Assembly: GCF_900450705.1 (NCBI RefSeq)
Contig: NZ_UGHK01000002.1
Location: 248,001 to 312,000 of the forward strand
Length of the DNA stretch: 64,000 nucleotides
DNA from: Avibacterium paragallinarum
Lineage (GTDB): Bacteria > Pseudomonadota > Gammaproteobacteria > Enterobacterales > Pasteurellaceae
Direction: 5' to 3'
Part shown: positions 33,220 through 41,625 of the stretch, one piece after another
How positions within the stretch are numbered: the stretch's first letter is position 1
How the letters are laid out: every line of letters begins with the position of its first letter
Made by a program: the position numbers and the translations under genes
Notes under the pieces: generated by a model
What the model saw: the letters and a program-made list of their open reading frames with translations, nothing else
What the model was told of the DNA's origin: nothing
Databases searched by the model: none

Positions 33220-33836
33220 TAGACGGTTTGATCACCCTTGATTGTGAACAAGGCTCGGAAGAATGGCTAGCCGCACGGCTAGGCATTCCTACCGGTACGG
33301 GGTTCAAAAATATCGTGCGAATAAGCGGTGATAGATCCGCTACCTATATAAAATACCTTGCCGAGTTGGTCGAAGAAAGCATTTTAGGTTTACCTGACAG
33401 CCGTTATAAATCTGATTATATGGAGCGTGGCAACCAGCTTGAACCGCTTGCACGCGGTGCTTATGAGTTCTTGACTGGCAACAAAGTACAGCAAGTCGGC
33501 GGCGTGTACCTTGATGAGAAACGAGAAGTAATGGTTAGCCCTGATGGACTCATTCCCGAACTGAAAAAAGGGTTAGAAATTAAATGCCCGAAAATGAGTA
33601 CACACATTACTTACATTATTGAAGGGGGCATACCGCTTGAATATGTTATCCAAGTGCAAGCGAATCTGTGGGTAACAGGCTATGAAACGTGGGATTTCGT
33701 CAGCTACTGCCCCGAATATCAAAAGCAGCCGCTTTATTTATTCACGGTAGAACGAAATCAAGCATTGATGGAAGCGTTTGATTACCATATTCCCGAATTT
33801 TTGACCGCACTTAAGGCATTGAAAGCCGAAAATTAA
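33216..33836 (+). CDS. exo: YqaJ-type phage exonuclease
   Basis: 206 aa. Lambda-exonuclease/YqaJ fold: 5'-3' resection feeding Bet. CEQGSEEWLAARLGIPTGTGF is the N-terminal block; SPDGLIP...LEIKCP holds the catalytic D...ExK. Length is normal for lambda-type exonucleases. Confidence 0.93.
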   Translation: MIDGLITLDCEQGSEEWLAARLGIPTGTGFKNIVRISGDRSATYIKYLAELVEESILGLPDSRYKSDYMERGNQLEPLARGAYEFLTGNKVQQVGGVYLDEKREVMVSPDGLIPELKKGLEIKCPKMSTHITYIIEGGIPLEYVIQVQANLWVTGYETWDFVSYCPEYQKQPLYLFTVERNQALMEAFDYHIPEFLTALKALKAEN

Positions 33837-33852
33837 TAGTTAGGAGGGCGGT

Positions 33853-34698
33853 ATGAGCCTCTTTTACACATCAGACAAATGGTATTCCTATTTATTACGC
33901 GGAGCTTTTAAGAGCAAATCAGGGTTTATTGGCGTAATAAAAACTCAAAATAATGATTTTAAGCCTCACATCTCACTTAATGGTTCTACTGTCTTTTTCC
34001 CTTCTTTCAATGACGCTATTTCTGCAGCGTTATTTATTGATGAAAAACGGGTGGAGCTATTAGGCAATGATTGTATTACTAACCAAAGTGCGGGATTAAT
34101 TTATGGAGATTATACAGTGAAAAATATGAAAAAGGTGATTGATGAATATATTAAGGCAAACAAACTCGGGATTAGATTAGCGAATGTTGCCACAGTATTT
34201 CTGGAAGTCCTATGGAGCAATAGAACTCGGCAGGGACGCATTATTGATGCGGAAAAATCATTTAAGAACAGGAAATGTGGTGCTATCCACTTAACTGATG
34301 ACGAAACAAAGTTAATTCTCAACGATCTGCAAGAATTTGGATTGATTAGAATCACAAGTAACAAATACGGGCCGAAACTTTGGGTCGCAAAACTTGATCT
34401 AAAAAAAGAATTACGCCCAACATCCCCAATTACACCAACAACAAAGGAAAAAGATATGCAACAATTAGACAAACTCTCCCCCGAAATGCTGGAAAACTTA
34501 GCTAAACAAGCGGCAGAATTAGCAAGAGCGAAAAAACAGGAAGCTGAAGAAAAGCACAATTTAAGAACCCTTCTTGATCCGTTAATCCTTAATGCGGTAC
34601 AAGCGAAAGGAAAATATGAACGGCTCTTAAATGAACTCCTTGATACCTCAACGGAGCTTGATAATGTGCTGAATGCGTTGAAAGATGCGTTGAAATAA
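33853..34698 (+). CDS. Phage hypothetical protein, 281 aa
   Basis: N-terminal region resembles a small DNA-binding AP2-like strand set (GFIGVIKTQNNDFKPHISLNG), a middle winged-helix-like stretch (LNDLQEFGLIRITS), then a K/E-rich helical C-terminus. These are pattern impressions only. Follows exo by 16 bp in the recombination operon. Confidence 0.5.
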   Translation: MSLFYTSDKWYSYLLRGAFKSKSGFIGVIKTQNNDFKPHISLNGSTVFFPSFNDAISAALFIDEKRVELLGNDCITNQSAGLIYGDYTVKNMKKVIDEYIKANKLGIRLANVATVFLEVLWSNRTRQGRIIDAEKSFKNRKCGAIHLTDDETKLILNDLQEFGLIRITSNKYGPKLWVAKLDLKKELRPTSPITPTTKEKDMQQLDKLSPEMLENLAKQAAELARAKKQEAEEKHNLRTLLDPLILNAVQAKGKYERLLNELLDTSTELDNVLNALKDALK

Positions 34699-34710
34699 TC
34701 CTAATTTAAC

Positions 34711-34747
34711 TTGTCTAGCTTAGACAATCCTAGACAATTTTAGACAA
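34711..34747. repeat. TAGACAA repeats with 10-bp period
   Basis: TAGACAA begins at 34721, 34731 and 34741, exactly 10 bp apart, with an inverted TTGTCTA at 34711-34717. A terminator follows at once. One-turn spacing suggests protein binding on one DNA face. Confidence 0.8.
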
Positions 34748-34749
34748 CC

Positions 34750-34772
34750 GCCCTCAAATGAGGGCTTTTTTA
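34750..34772 (+). terminator. Intrinsic terminator
   Basis: GCCCTC-AAAT-GAGGGC followed by TTTTTT. Confidence 0.93.
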
Positions 34773-34782
34773 TGAGGCAAAA

Positions 34783-35100
34783 ATGAACACAGACCTACTC
34801 AATGAACGAGAAAAAACGCACGGAGACTTTGTCAGCGGTGCGGAAAGCTTTTATCACCTGATGAAACCGATTATTGAAAGCCAGCTTTTTGAACGCAACA
34901 AAGTCAAAGCCTACGCAGTCACAATGATTGCCGCCAAACTCACCCGAATTTGTAACGGTGATGAAACCTTCCCCGACCACTGGGCCGACATCATCGGCTA
35001 CGCTCAATTAGCCACTGGTAAGCAATTTGAGCCAACTGGGACAGTAAGCCTGCCTTTTGCTCAACATATTCATCCAGACTTAGGAGGAGAAAACATATGA
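34783..35100 (+). CDS. DUF6378-like phage protein
   Basis: 105 aa. EKTHGDFVSGAESFYHLMKPI...KLTRICNGDETFPDHWADIIGYA is a common phage pattern of helices with conserved H, D and E, somewhat like all-alpha nucleotide pyrophosphohydrolases. Enzyme activity is not shown. Overlaps the next gene by 4 bp. Confidence 0.7.
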   Translation: MNTDLLNEREKTHGDFVSGAESFYHLMKPIIESQLFERNKVKAYAVTMIAAKLTRICNGDETFPDHWADIIGYAQLATGKQFEPTGTVSLPFAQHIHPDLGGENI

Positions 35101-35492
35101 TTATCGAAATACCAACAACAAAACAAGTTAATATCAAATATATAAAACTAGTAATCCCTGTTAGATATGACGACGAAGATATCCCTTATAATTTTCCGTT
35201 GCGCGATGGTGATCAATGGTGCGGAATAATTGATTTAGATACATCTAAAATTGAAAACTGGCCAGAAAACCATCCCGCAAAAATGAATATGAAAATCTGT
35301 GATGAGGGAGAATATTATTTACTAGATGAAAATAAAAATGTTATTAGCTCACTGATTAATAATTATATTCCTGATTGTTTACCTAATGATTATGGCGATT
35401 ATATTGATTTACATATTGATGAAGCGGGTAAGGTTACCAATATGCCTAACAAATTAATATTTGATCAGTTCTTTGGTGGTTGCAGTGAATGA
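35097..35492 (+). CDS. Acidic phage hypothetical protein
   Basis: 131 aa, strongly acidic. Strands such as VNIKYIKLVIPVRYDDEDIP suggest a beta-rich fold. Highly acidic small phage proteins are sometimes DNA mimics or inhibitors, but nothing here proves that. A terminator follows. Confidence 0.55.
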   Translation: MIIEIPTTKQVNIKYIKLVIPVRYDDEDIPYNFPLRDGDQWCGIIDLDTSKIENWPENHPAKMNMKICDEGEYYLLDENKNVISSLINNYIPDCLPNDYGDYIDLHIDEAGKVTNMPNKLIFDQFFGGCSE

Positions 35493-35504
35493 TCAATAAA
35501 ATTT

Positions 35505-35527
35505 AACCGCTAAATAGCGGTTTTTTA
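35505..35527 (+). terminator. Intrinsic terminator
   Basis: AACCGC-TAAATA-GCGGTT followed by TTTTATT. Confidence 0.88.
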
Positions 35528-35546
35528 TTGGAGAAAAGGAAAGCGT

Positions 35547-35780
35547 ATGAAGATTATAAAACGATTAGCTGAACGAGTGCTTAGAGATGATTTTATTTAC
35601 CTCGAAAGAAAAGTTGCAGAAAAAGTTAGTGAATTAAGTAAAGAATATCAGAAGATAATTGAAGAGCGAGATAAAACTATTGTTGGCTTGAAAACAGTTA
35701 TCGAAAATCAAAAAGCAGATATTCTTAAATTAAGAAAACAAGCAGAAAAAAGACCGCACTTTAAACGTAAAAGAAAATAG
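35547..35780 (+). CDS. Coiled-coil phage protein
   Basis: 77 aa, nearly all helix with a heptad pattern (KVAEKVSELSKEYQKIIEERD) and a basic end. Not recognised. Confidence 0.55.
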   Translation: MKIIKRLAERVLRDDFIYLERKVAEKVSELSKEYQKIIEERDKTIVGLKTVIENQKADILKLRKQAEKRPHFKRKRK

Positions 35781-35795
35781 CAAGGGGAATAAATA

Positions 35796-35993
35796 ATGAC
35801 AGAAATAGAATATATAAATCCACAAAAAGGGAAATACATTCTTTTAGAATATTCCAAATCCTCTGGCTGGGATATAGTCCGAGAAACAAGATATGGTTTG
35901 CCACTTGATGAAATAAAACAAGTACACGCATATCAAATTAAATATCGTGATATTAGCCCTAAAAATTTATTGATTGTGCCAGTGGAGGATTGA
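35796..35993 (+). CDS. Small phage protein
   Basis: 65 aa, beta-rich, no known motif. AAGGGGA lies before the start. Two bp separate it from the next ATG at 35996. Confidence 0.5.
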   Translation: MTEIEYINPQKGKYILLEYSKSSGWDIVRETRYGLPLDEIKQVHAYQIKYRDISPKNLLIVPVED

Positions 35994-35995
35994 TT

Positions 35996-36325
35996 ATGGA
36001 AATTAAAGAAACCTTACACGTACGAGACTTTATTTATCACGGCTTGCGTTTTGTCTCGGAAGGTTGCCCCCTACTAAAAGAGCCGGGGGATATTAATTAC
36101 GCACGTTGGGTTATGTTAATGCACGATGTCCCCGCCACCTTAAGTTTTGACATTGAGGAGTATGTTAAACAATTCCCTTTATATTGTATGTATGAAGGGG
36201 TTAAGCATAAATTTATTAATGTTTCGAGGTTAGGTAATGTATTTATCACCGATAACCTAAAAAGTACATCTTATAACAAACGTGTGTTAATTACCGATTT
36301 ATATCAATTTTCAAAGGAAATTTAA
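35996..36325 (+). CDS. Phage hypothetical protein
   Basis: 109 aa from ATG 35996 (GGAGGAT upstream). Mixed pattern with GLRFVSEGCPLLKEP. Not recognised. Next gene follows after 2 bp. Confidence 0.5.
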   Translation: MEIKETLHVRDFIYHGLRFVSEGCPLLKEPGDINYARWVMLMHDVPATLSFDIEEYVKQFPLYCMYEGVKHKFINVSRLGNVFITDNLKSTSYNKRVLITDLYQFSKEI

Positions 36326-36327
36326 TA

Positions 36328-36513
36328 ATGAGAAAAATAATTCAAATAAGCAGTAATTCCAATAGCAAGATTATCAACGGTGAAACACTATACGCTTTAT
36401 GTGATGATGGAAGTATATGGGGGCTTACTGCGGCATTAGATTGTGGTTGGGTACGATTACCCGATATTCCACAAGATGAACCAAAGCAAACAGAACAAAG
36501 TAAAGGAGCTTAA
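36328..36513 (+). CDS. Small phage protein
   Basis: 61 aa. The stretch TLYALCDDGSIWGLT...GWVRLPDIPQ resembles small beta-strand proteins common in phages. Followed by 1 bp and the DUF551-type gene. Confidence 0.55.
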   Translation: MRKIIQISSNSNSKIINGETLYALCDDGSIWGLTAALDCGWVRLPDIPQDEPKQTEQSKGA

Positions 36514-36514
36514 A

Positions 36515-37228
36515 ATGAAACCATTTGATTTAAACGCAGCATTAGACGGTAAACCAGTTCAATTGCGAGATGGGCGAAAAGCCTTTGTAAAAGCCGTAAT
36601 TGAACAACCAAAAGGTCTCAGGCATTATTCGGTTATTGGGTATGCACGCAATGGTATTCATGTAGAATTTCTGCATTGGGGTACTAACGGGGATTGTATT
36701 CCAGGCGACATATCAGATGATGACATTGTAGGTATGTGGGAAGAACCTAAACCAAAACGTTTTATTAACGGTATCGAAGTTCCTGAACCAGTAACGTTAA
36801 ATACTTGGGAAAATGGTAGAAAATACTGGTATGTAAGGTTTACCGCACCTGAATGTGTGCAAGATGACCCATTTTATAAATACAGTAAAAGAGATGAGCG
36901 AATGATTTCACAAGGGTTAGTTTTTAAAACTAAGAAAGGTGCTGAAGCAATGATGAAAGCATTGTTAAATTATAACGTAGAGTATAAAAATGATGATAAC
37001 GCCTATGCTAATAATGGTTGGATTGATATAAATAAACAACTCCCACCACTAGGAACCAAAGTGATTGGTAGATGTGTTATAGATGGTAAAGTGTTAATAC
37101 TTATTATCGTAAAAAAGCTTGTCGGTAGTGAGTATTGGTTTTCACCCGTTAATATTTACGGTACATTTGATGATAAAGCGGTTGATGTCACGCACTGGCA
37201 GCCACTACCAAAACTACCACAAGCCTAA
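36515..37228 (+). CDS. DUF551-domain phage protein
   Basis: 237 aa from ATG 36515. An N-terminal domain (FDLNAALDGKPVQLRDGRKA) is followed by a middle unknown part and a C-terminal DUF551 domain (GWIDINKQLPPLGTKV...VTHWQPLP). Role unknown. The combination of two phage modules suggests fusion of originally separate genes. Confidence 0.7.
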   Translation: MKPFDLNAALDGKPVQLRDGRKAFVKAVIEQPKGLRHYSVIGYARNGIHVEFLHWGTNGDCIPGDISDDDIVGMWEEPKPKRFINGIEVPEPVTLNTWENGRKYWYVRFTAPECVQDDPFYKYSKRDERMISQGLVFKTKKGAEAMMKALLNYNVEYKNDDNAYANNGWIDINKQLPPLGTKVIGRCVIDGKVLILIIVKKLVGSEYWFSPVNIYGTFDDKAVDVTHWQPLPKLPQA

Positions 37229-37250
37229 CCTAGCAAGTTAGGCTTTTTTA
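37222..37250 (+). terminator. Intrinsic terminator
   Basis: AGCCTAAC / GTTAGGCT stem followed by TTTTTATT. It overlaps the end of the DUF551 gene. Confidence 0.88.
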
Positions 37251-37262
37251 TTAGGAAACCCT

Positions 37263-37751
37263 ATGGAAAAACTCACCAAATCCAAAGCGAGGGTAAGAGA
37301 CTTTGGCGAGGTGTACACACCTCAAAAACTGGTGCAAAAAATGACCGCACTTTTACCCGAAGAGAGCTTTGAGCCTGAAAAGAAAATCCTCGAACCCAGC
37401 TGTGGCACGGGGAATTTTTTATATGACATACTCAACCGCAAGCTATGTAAAATCCTCGTAGGTCCAAAGCACCCTTATTACAAAGTGCTGAATATGTATC
37501 AAGCACTAGCGAGCGTTTACGGCGTAGATATTCAACTTGATAACGTGATTGAATGCCAATCTCGCCTCAAATCCCTATTTTACGAACGCCTCGCAATGCT
37601 CGGTATAAAACCCAACGAAGGACTGGTTGATACTATCCTAGGCAACAATATCAGACGCGGAAATGCGCTTGAAGATACGTTTATGTTTCTCGATCTTGAA
37701 GTGTTTTTCAAGGGTAGCCGCACGGATATTGATGTGCCACAAGATAGCTGA
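37263..37751 (+). pseudogene. N6-adenine methylase, cut by the Mu-like phage
   Basis: 162 aa. VRDFGEVYTPQKLV is an N6 methylase start and ILEPSCGTGNFLYDIL is motif I (SAM binding). The catalytic NPPY motif, expected about 100-150 residues later, is missing. The stop TGA (37749-37751) coincides with the predicted left end of the Mu-like prophage (5'-TG). The rest of the gene should lie beyond the right end, off the window. A naturally short protein cannot be excluded. Confidence 0.65.
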
Positions 37752-37935
37752 GAACATCCACACAAAGTGAGAAATTAGGACTTATGTTGAATTAAACGGA
37801 ATTAAGTGGGTCAGAAGTCTTATAGAATAAGGGATTGAGCTAAGTCAGTCCCTTTTTTTATGGGTAAAAGTCAGAAAAGCCAAAATGAGAAAAAACTGTA
37901 AAAAGCCGTTAAAAAATCCACATAAAGTGAGAAAA
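37749..37935. repeat. Mu-like left end with three transposase sites
   Basis: TCCACACAAAGTGAGAAA (37757-37774), CCAAAATGAGAAAA (37880-37893) and TCCACATAAAGTGAGAAAA (37917-37935) share a TGAGAAA core. The core spacings are 118 and 42 bp, close to the L1-L2-L3 layout of Mu (105 and 40). A 5'-TG at 37749 fits the expected end. Nothing codes between 37752 and 38115. Confidence 0.7.
37829..37859 (+). terminator. Terminator inside the left end
   Basis: GGGATTGA / TCAGTCCC with a 6-nt loop and T7. It would stop host transcription entering the prophage. Confidence 0.85.
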
Positions 37936-37957
37936 TTTAACGGCGGTTAAAATCCAG

Positions 37958-37984
37958 TTTAAATGCCTTTAAATGATGTTTAAA
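37958..37984. repeat. TTTAAA array a
   Basis: TTTAAA at 37958, 37968 and 37979, spacing 10 and 11 bp. Similar arrays occur at 43865, 45979, 48118, 54135, 56357 and 59536. Confidence 0.85.
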
Positions 37985-38062
37985 TTTATATGGCTAGCCT
38001 TTAATCATTTAGCGTTATCTCATCTTGAAAAAGTCTAAAAACCTTTTTATTATCAACTCACT

Positions 38063-38092
38063 AGGTGCTTAAAAATTCAAAAATAAGCACCT
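38063..38092. other. Inverted repeat after the repressor gene
   Basis: AGGTGCTTA and TAAGCACCT around 12 nt. No clear T run on the minus strand, so a weak terminator or a protein site. Confidence 0.5.
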
Positions 38093-38115
38093 TAGATGGC
38101 TTTTTGTCTGAAACC

Positions 38116-38610
38116 TTAGGCTACGGCACGAACCTCAAGGGCGGCCAGGCTCTCTTTTTGTTCCTTTTCAGTCTGGGCTGCTAATGCTTCGGCTGTTGCC
38201 AACAAACCAACTTGTCTATCTTTATTACACCGCCTAAACGCACACACAAGCTGCCATTCGTCATTCGTTAAGCCCTCAGGCGGTTTAGGCTGAACAAAGC
38301 CTTGTGCCTTTGTTTCTAGGGCTTGTAGCTTGTTTTCTAGTTGATCTATCCGTTTTTGCAAGTCGTCTTGACTTGGTGTTATGGGATTACCCACTTCTTT
38401 TGTTAGAGGTTTTAAAAATCCCAAAGCTCGTTGAACGTTGTCTGGCAGGCTAGAATAATGAAACTCAAAGCCACCGCCTTTTATTCCTTTAGCCTCTCTT
38501 TTTATCCAGCCCTCTTGTCTTGCTTTTCTAGTTACATTTGATGGAAATGGAGAAAGCCCACCAATACCAGCCAAATCCTTTGGTAAATACCATTCTTTTT
38601 TTGATTTCAT
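38116..38610 (-). CDS. Mu-type c repressor
   Basis: 164 aa from ATG 38610. The N-terminal Mu DNA-binding domain (KEWYLPKDLAGIGGLSPFPSNVTRKARQEGWIKREAKG) is shared with the start of the transposase at 39062, as in Mu, where both bind the operator. A coiled coil lies at about 88-108. It keeps lysogeny by blocking the early promoter. Confidence 0.88.
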   Translation of the reverse strand: MKSKKEWYLPKDLAGIGGLSPFPSNVTRKARQEGWIKREAKGIKGGGFEFHYSSLPDNVQRALGFLKPLTKEVGNPITPSQDDLQKRIDQLENKLQALETKAQGFVQPKPPEGLTNDEWQLVCAFRRCNKDRQVGLLATAEALAAQTEKEQKESLAALEVRAVA

Positions 38611-38822
38611 AAACCACCTTATCAAATCAAAATTGACTTAATTTGATTTAAAAATAAATATCAATATAAATCAATTAGTTAAATAAAAATAAGGTAAATC
38701 ATTAAAATTTTTATCAAATCAAATATTGACTTGATAATGAATTGGTAACATAATGCTGACATAGTTAAATGATTTACATTGTTGAAGTAGTTATAAAAAC
38801 TAATTTTTAAGGATCTCACATA
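38611..38822 (+). promoter_or_regulatory. Early promoter and operator region
   Basis: TTGACT (38726-38731), 17-bp spacer, CATAAT (38749-38754) is the likely early promoter before ner. TATCAAATCAAA occurs twice (near 38631 on the left and 38712 on the right), with ATTTGATTT facing it; these are probable operators for c and Ner. Confidence 0.65.
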
Positions 38823-39050
38823 ATGAGCAGAAATAAAAGATCTCAAGATATGAGTAACCACGAAATTCGTGGTGAGCTGATGAAAAGAGGCAAATCCTTA
38901 TCTCGATTAGGAATTGAAAACGGGTTAGCAAAAACGACTGTTCGCAATGCGTTAGATAAACCCTACCCCAAAGGAGAGAAGATTATCGCTGATGCTTTAG
39001 GTCTAGAGCCTTGGGATATATGGCCTAGTCGTTACGCCAATCAAAGATAA
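38823..39050 (+). CDS. ner: Ner-like DNA-binding protein
   Basis: 75 aa. The Nlp/Ner HTH (MSNHEIRGELMKRGKSLSRLGIENGLAKTTVRNALD) followed by PKGEKIIADALGLEPWDIWPSRY is typical. It turns down early transcription and represses c during lytic growth. First gene of the early operon. Confidence 0.93.
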   Translation: MSRNKRSQDMSNHEIRGELMKRGKSLSRLGIENGLAKTTVRNALDKPYPKGEKIIADALGLEPWDIWPSRYANQR

Positions 39051-39061
39051 GGGTTTGGATT

Positions 39062-41056
39062 ATGAAAGAATGGGTTACAGCTAAAGAAATTGCTGGAATT
39101 GCTGGCTTATCAACGCACCCAAGTAATGTAAATAGACTGGCAAGAAAAGAGCAATGGAAGTTTAGAAAAGTAAAAGGAGTTCAAGGGGGAGGATACGAAT
39201 ACGCCTTCACCTCTCTCCCCCAAGAAGTCCAAGCGGAGTATTTACTTAAAAACACCACCTTACCAAAACCAAGTGCGGTGGAAAAACAGGCTGAACAGCA
39301 AATGACCGAAAGTGCTTGGAACGTTTTTGCCTCCGCAACCACTGAACAAGAACGCCGTGCTGAACGTCGTTTTAATGCGGTGATGAAGCTAAAAGGGTTG
39401 CTTGATATGCGTCTTAAATTAATGGACGCCATGGATCGGGTGGTTGAGCATTTTGCGGGGCAAGAAGGTGAAGCGGTGAGCCGTGGAAGTCTGAAGCGTT
39501 GGTGGTACAAAGTGAAAAATCACCCGCAAAGTAACTGGTTGCCCTTATTGTTAGACAGGGTTGAGCGTGATACCACAAACCGCTATGCCGAAATTGATGA
39601 TAAAGCGTGGCAATTCTTTTTAGGGGAATACTGTCGTCAATCGCAACCTAACTTTGCCATTTGTTATGAAGAACTGATGTATGCAGCGGAGGAAAACGGC
39701 TGGGCAGTGCCAAGTCTTAACACCTTAAAACGCAAATTTAACCGAGAGCTGACGCCCGCCCAAATTGCCCTGATGCGGGGCGGTGATCACGCCCTGCGTG
39801 AGTTGGTTAAACCGCAACGCCGTAGCGTCGCCCACCTTGAAGCTCTTGAGATTATCAATGGCGATGGCTATCAGCATAACGTGTTTGTGGATTGGTATGA
39901 AGACGGCTCGCGCCCTATCCGCCCAAAAACCTGGTTTTGGCAAGATGTTCGCACCCGTCGCATTTTGGCGTACTGCGTGGACGACAGCGAAAACGGCGAT
40001 CAAATCCGTCAAGCCACCCTGCGATTAATCAAACAATATGGCATCCCAAAGAAAATTTTAATGGATAACACCCGAGCCGCCTCCGATTTGCAAACCTCCA
40101 CCCAAACCAAACGAGGTAAGCGGAATAAAGCCATTGTGGTTGATGGGTTGTTTGAACGCCTTGGTATCCAAGTGATCCGAACCCTTGTATTTAAAGGGCG
40201 AGGCAATGGACGAGCCAAGCCGATTGAGCGTGCGTTTAGACGTGATGGATTGCCCGCTTACATTGACCGAAACCGCTTATGTGAAGGCTTTTTTACGGGG
40301 GATAGCCCAACGGAAAAACCCGAAAACTACCAATACAAAAAAGGCTTAGATAAAGCGACATTTTTACAAATTGTTGAAGAGGGTGTGCGTAAGTGGAACG
40401 CCAAGAAAGGACGCCAAAGTGAGCTAGGGCAAGGCATTTACAGTGCCGATGAGTTATGGGCAAGGGATTATGCCCAAGTTGAAGTGATAAAACCTACCGA
40501 TGAGCAGTTACGCCAATTAATGATGTTAGGCGAAAGCACCAAAGTGGACAAATACGGCTGTTTTACCCTCAAAGCGGGCTACCGCCTAGACGGCGAGAAA
40601 AACACTTACTACGCCGAAGCCCTACAAGGTGGGCAATACCCTTATGTTGTAGTGCGTTTTGACCCCGACGACTTACACGGCACGGTGTATGTATATGACT
40701 TAAATGGGGTGTATTTGTGCGATGCCATTTGCGACAAACCACTTGCCTTTGACAGCGTGAAAGGTGCAGCAATGCAACGACGACTTGAGAGCCAAGAAGC
40801 GCGACAAACCAAAAAACAACTACAAACCATTGAGAAAATGGATAAACACCAACACGAACAATACCGCAAGCATTTTGACGAAACGCCAGCGGCCGAATTG
40901 GTTGAACCGAAGAAAGTCAAAACGCTGGAATTATTTGAAGGTAACCTGCAACGCAAAGTGCAAGACACCGACTGGCTGGCCGATGACAACACAACGACAG
41001 AAAGCGGCTTTGCCAAAGGTGTGGCGAAGTTTATTGAACAGAACAATGCCGATTAA
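39062..41056 (+). CDS. A: MuA-type DDE transposase
   Basis: 664 aa. Residues 1-60 are the Mu DNA-binding domain, related to c. The catalytic core has Asp near 268 (NGDGYQHN), Asp near 334 (ILMDNTRAA) and Glu near 389 (RAKPIERAFR), matching Mu D269, D336 and E392. A C-terminal region for MuB and ClpX follows. It cuts and joins the prophage ends. Length as in Mu (663). Confidence 0.97.
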   Translation: MKEWVTAKEIAGIAGLSTHPSNVNRLARKEQWKFRKVKGVQGGGYEYAFTSLPQEVQAEYLLKNTTLPKPSAVEKQAEQQMTESAWNVFASATTEQERRAERRFNAVMKLKGLLDMRLKLMDAMDRVVEHFAGQEGEAVSRGSLKRWWYKVKNHPQSNWLPLLLDRVERDTTNRYAEIDDKAWQFFLGEYCRQSQPNFAICYEELMYAAEENGWAVPSLNTLKRKFNRELTPAQIALMRGGDHALRELVKPQRRSVAHLEALEIINGDGYQHNVFVDWYEDGSRPIRPKTWFWQDVRTRRILAYCVDDSENGDQIRQATLRLIKQYGIPKKILMDNTRAASDLQTSTQTKRGKRNKAIVVDGLFERLGIQVIRTLVFKGRGNGRAKPIERAFRRDGLPAYIDRNRLCEGFFTGDSPTEKPENYQYKKGLDKATFLQIVEEGVRKWNAKKGRQSELGQGIYSADELWARDYAQVEVIKPTDEQLRQLMMLGESTKVDKYGCFTLKAGYRLDGEKNTYYAEALQGGQYPYVVVRFDPDDLHGTVYVYDLNGVYLCDAICDKPLAFDSVKGAAMQRRLESQEARQTKKQLQTIEKMDKHQHEQYRKHFDETPAAELVEPKKVKTLELFEGNLQRKVQDTDWLADDNTTTESGFAKGVAKFIEQNNAD

Positions 41057-41073
41057 CCCAACAGGAGTAAACA

Positions 41074-41373
41074 ATGAAACAACGAAATCTACAACGCAAA
41101 AAGAGCCTAAAAGTCGCAAACGTACTCAAAGCCCTTGAACGTGAAAATGCGGAGCAACTCAATCAAGCCAAAGAAAACGAGGAAGTTGTCGCTCAACTTG
41201 AAAAGCAAGCCTTGAGTAGCGTTGCAAGAAAGTGGGAATTGACTGAACAATTTCTTGCCGATACGACACTTCCCCACTCTTTGCAAGTCGCGTTGAAAGA
41301 CTATCAAGCCGCGTTAAGTATCGCCATTTCGCAAAAAGTAAAAGTAAATAGACGTCTTTTGGGGGGATTTTGA
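41074..41373 (+). CDS. Hypothetical protein between A and B
   Basis: 99 aa, basic start and helical body (ERENAEQLNQAKENEEVVAQLEK). Not recognised. Its last two thirds are antisense to the minus-strand frame at 41159-41593, so only one of the two may be real there. AGGAG precedes its start. Confidence 0.6.
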   Translation: MKQRNLQRKKSLKVANVLKALERENAEQLNQAKENEEVVAQLEKQALSSVARKWELTEQFLADTTLPHSLQVALKDYQAALSIAISQKVKVNRRLLGGF

Positions 41374-41593
41374 AATGACGGCTAAACCAGTAAACCAAGT
41401 TGACTTGATGTTCTTTACTCTTTGCATAGGTAAATTCTTCAACGTAAGGCAAAAAACGCTGTTCAATCAGCGTGTAACGAGAAAAATCAATTTTATGCAA
41501 GATGAAATTTAATCGTTTTTTAAGCGATTTATGAATGCCTTTAAACACGGTTTTTTGATGTTTTTTGGCAAATTTAACAATCACAGGATCCAT
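41159..41593 (-). CDS. Possible opposite-strand gene between A and B
   Basis: 144 aa, very basic and aromatic (KKHQKTVFKGIHKSLKKRLNFILHKI). TGGAGT lies 5-6 nt before ATG 41593. The first 73 codons face no convincing plus-strand gene (only a 45-codon frame at 41375-41512); the remainder is antisense to 41074-41373. Unknown function. Confidence 0.4.
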   Translation of the reverse strand: MDPVIVKFAKKHQKTVFKGIHKSLKKRLNFILHKIDFSRYTLIEQRFLPYVEEFTYAKSKEHQVNLVYWFSRHFKIPPKDVYLLLLFAKWRYLTRLDSLSTRLAKSGEVSYRQEIVQSIPTFLQRYSRLAFQVERQLPRFLWLD

Positions 41594-41625
41594 AAGTTAC
41601 TCCAGTGGAACAAGAGGACAAAAAA

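Larger units (their letters stand above)
11590..37748. mobile_element. Lambdoid prophage remnant
   Basis: Gene order is lambdoid but reversed: divergent cro/repressor at 22.3 kb, leftward replication-nin-Q-lysis arm, rightward recombination arm. The terminase small subunit is cut at 11590, and no large terminase, portal, head or tail genes follow. No integrase is seen at the right-arm end, where the Mu-like phage begins. The remnant is therefore cryptic. Confidence 0.9.

Noticed and set aside
39181..40218. Several minus-strand frames inside the transposase gene
   Set aside because: They are antisense to conserved catalytic segments and show no independent support.
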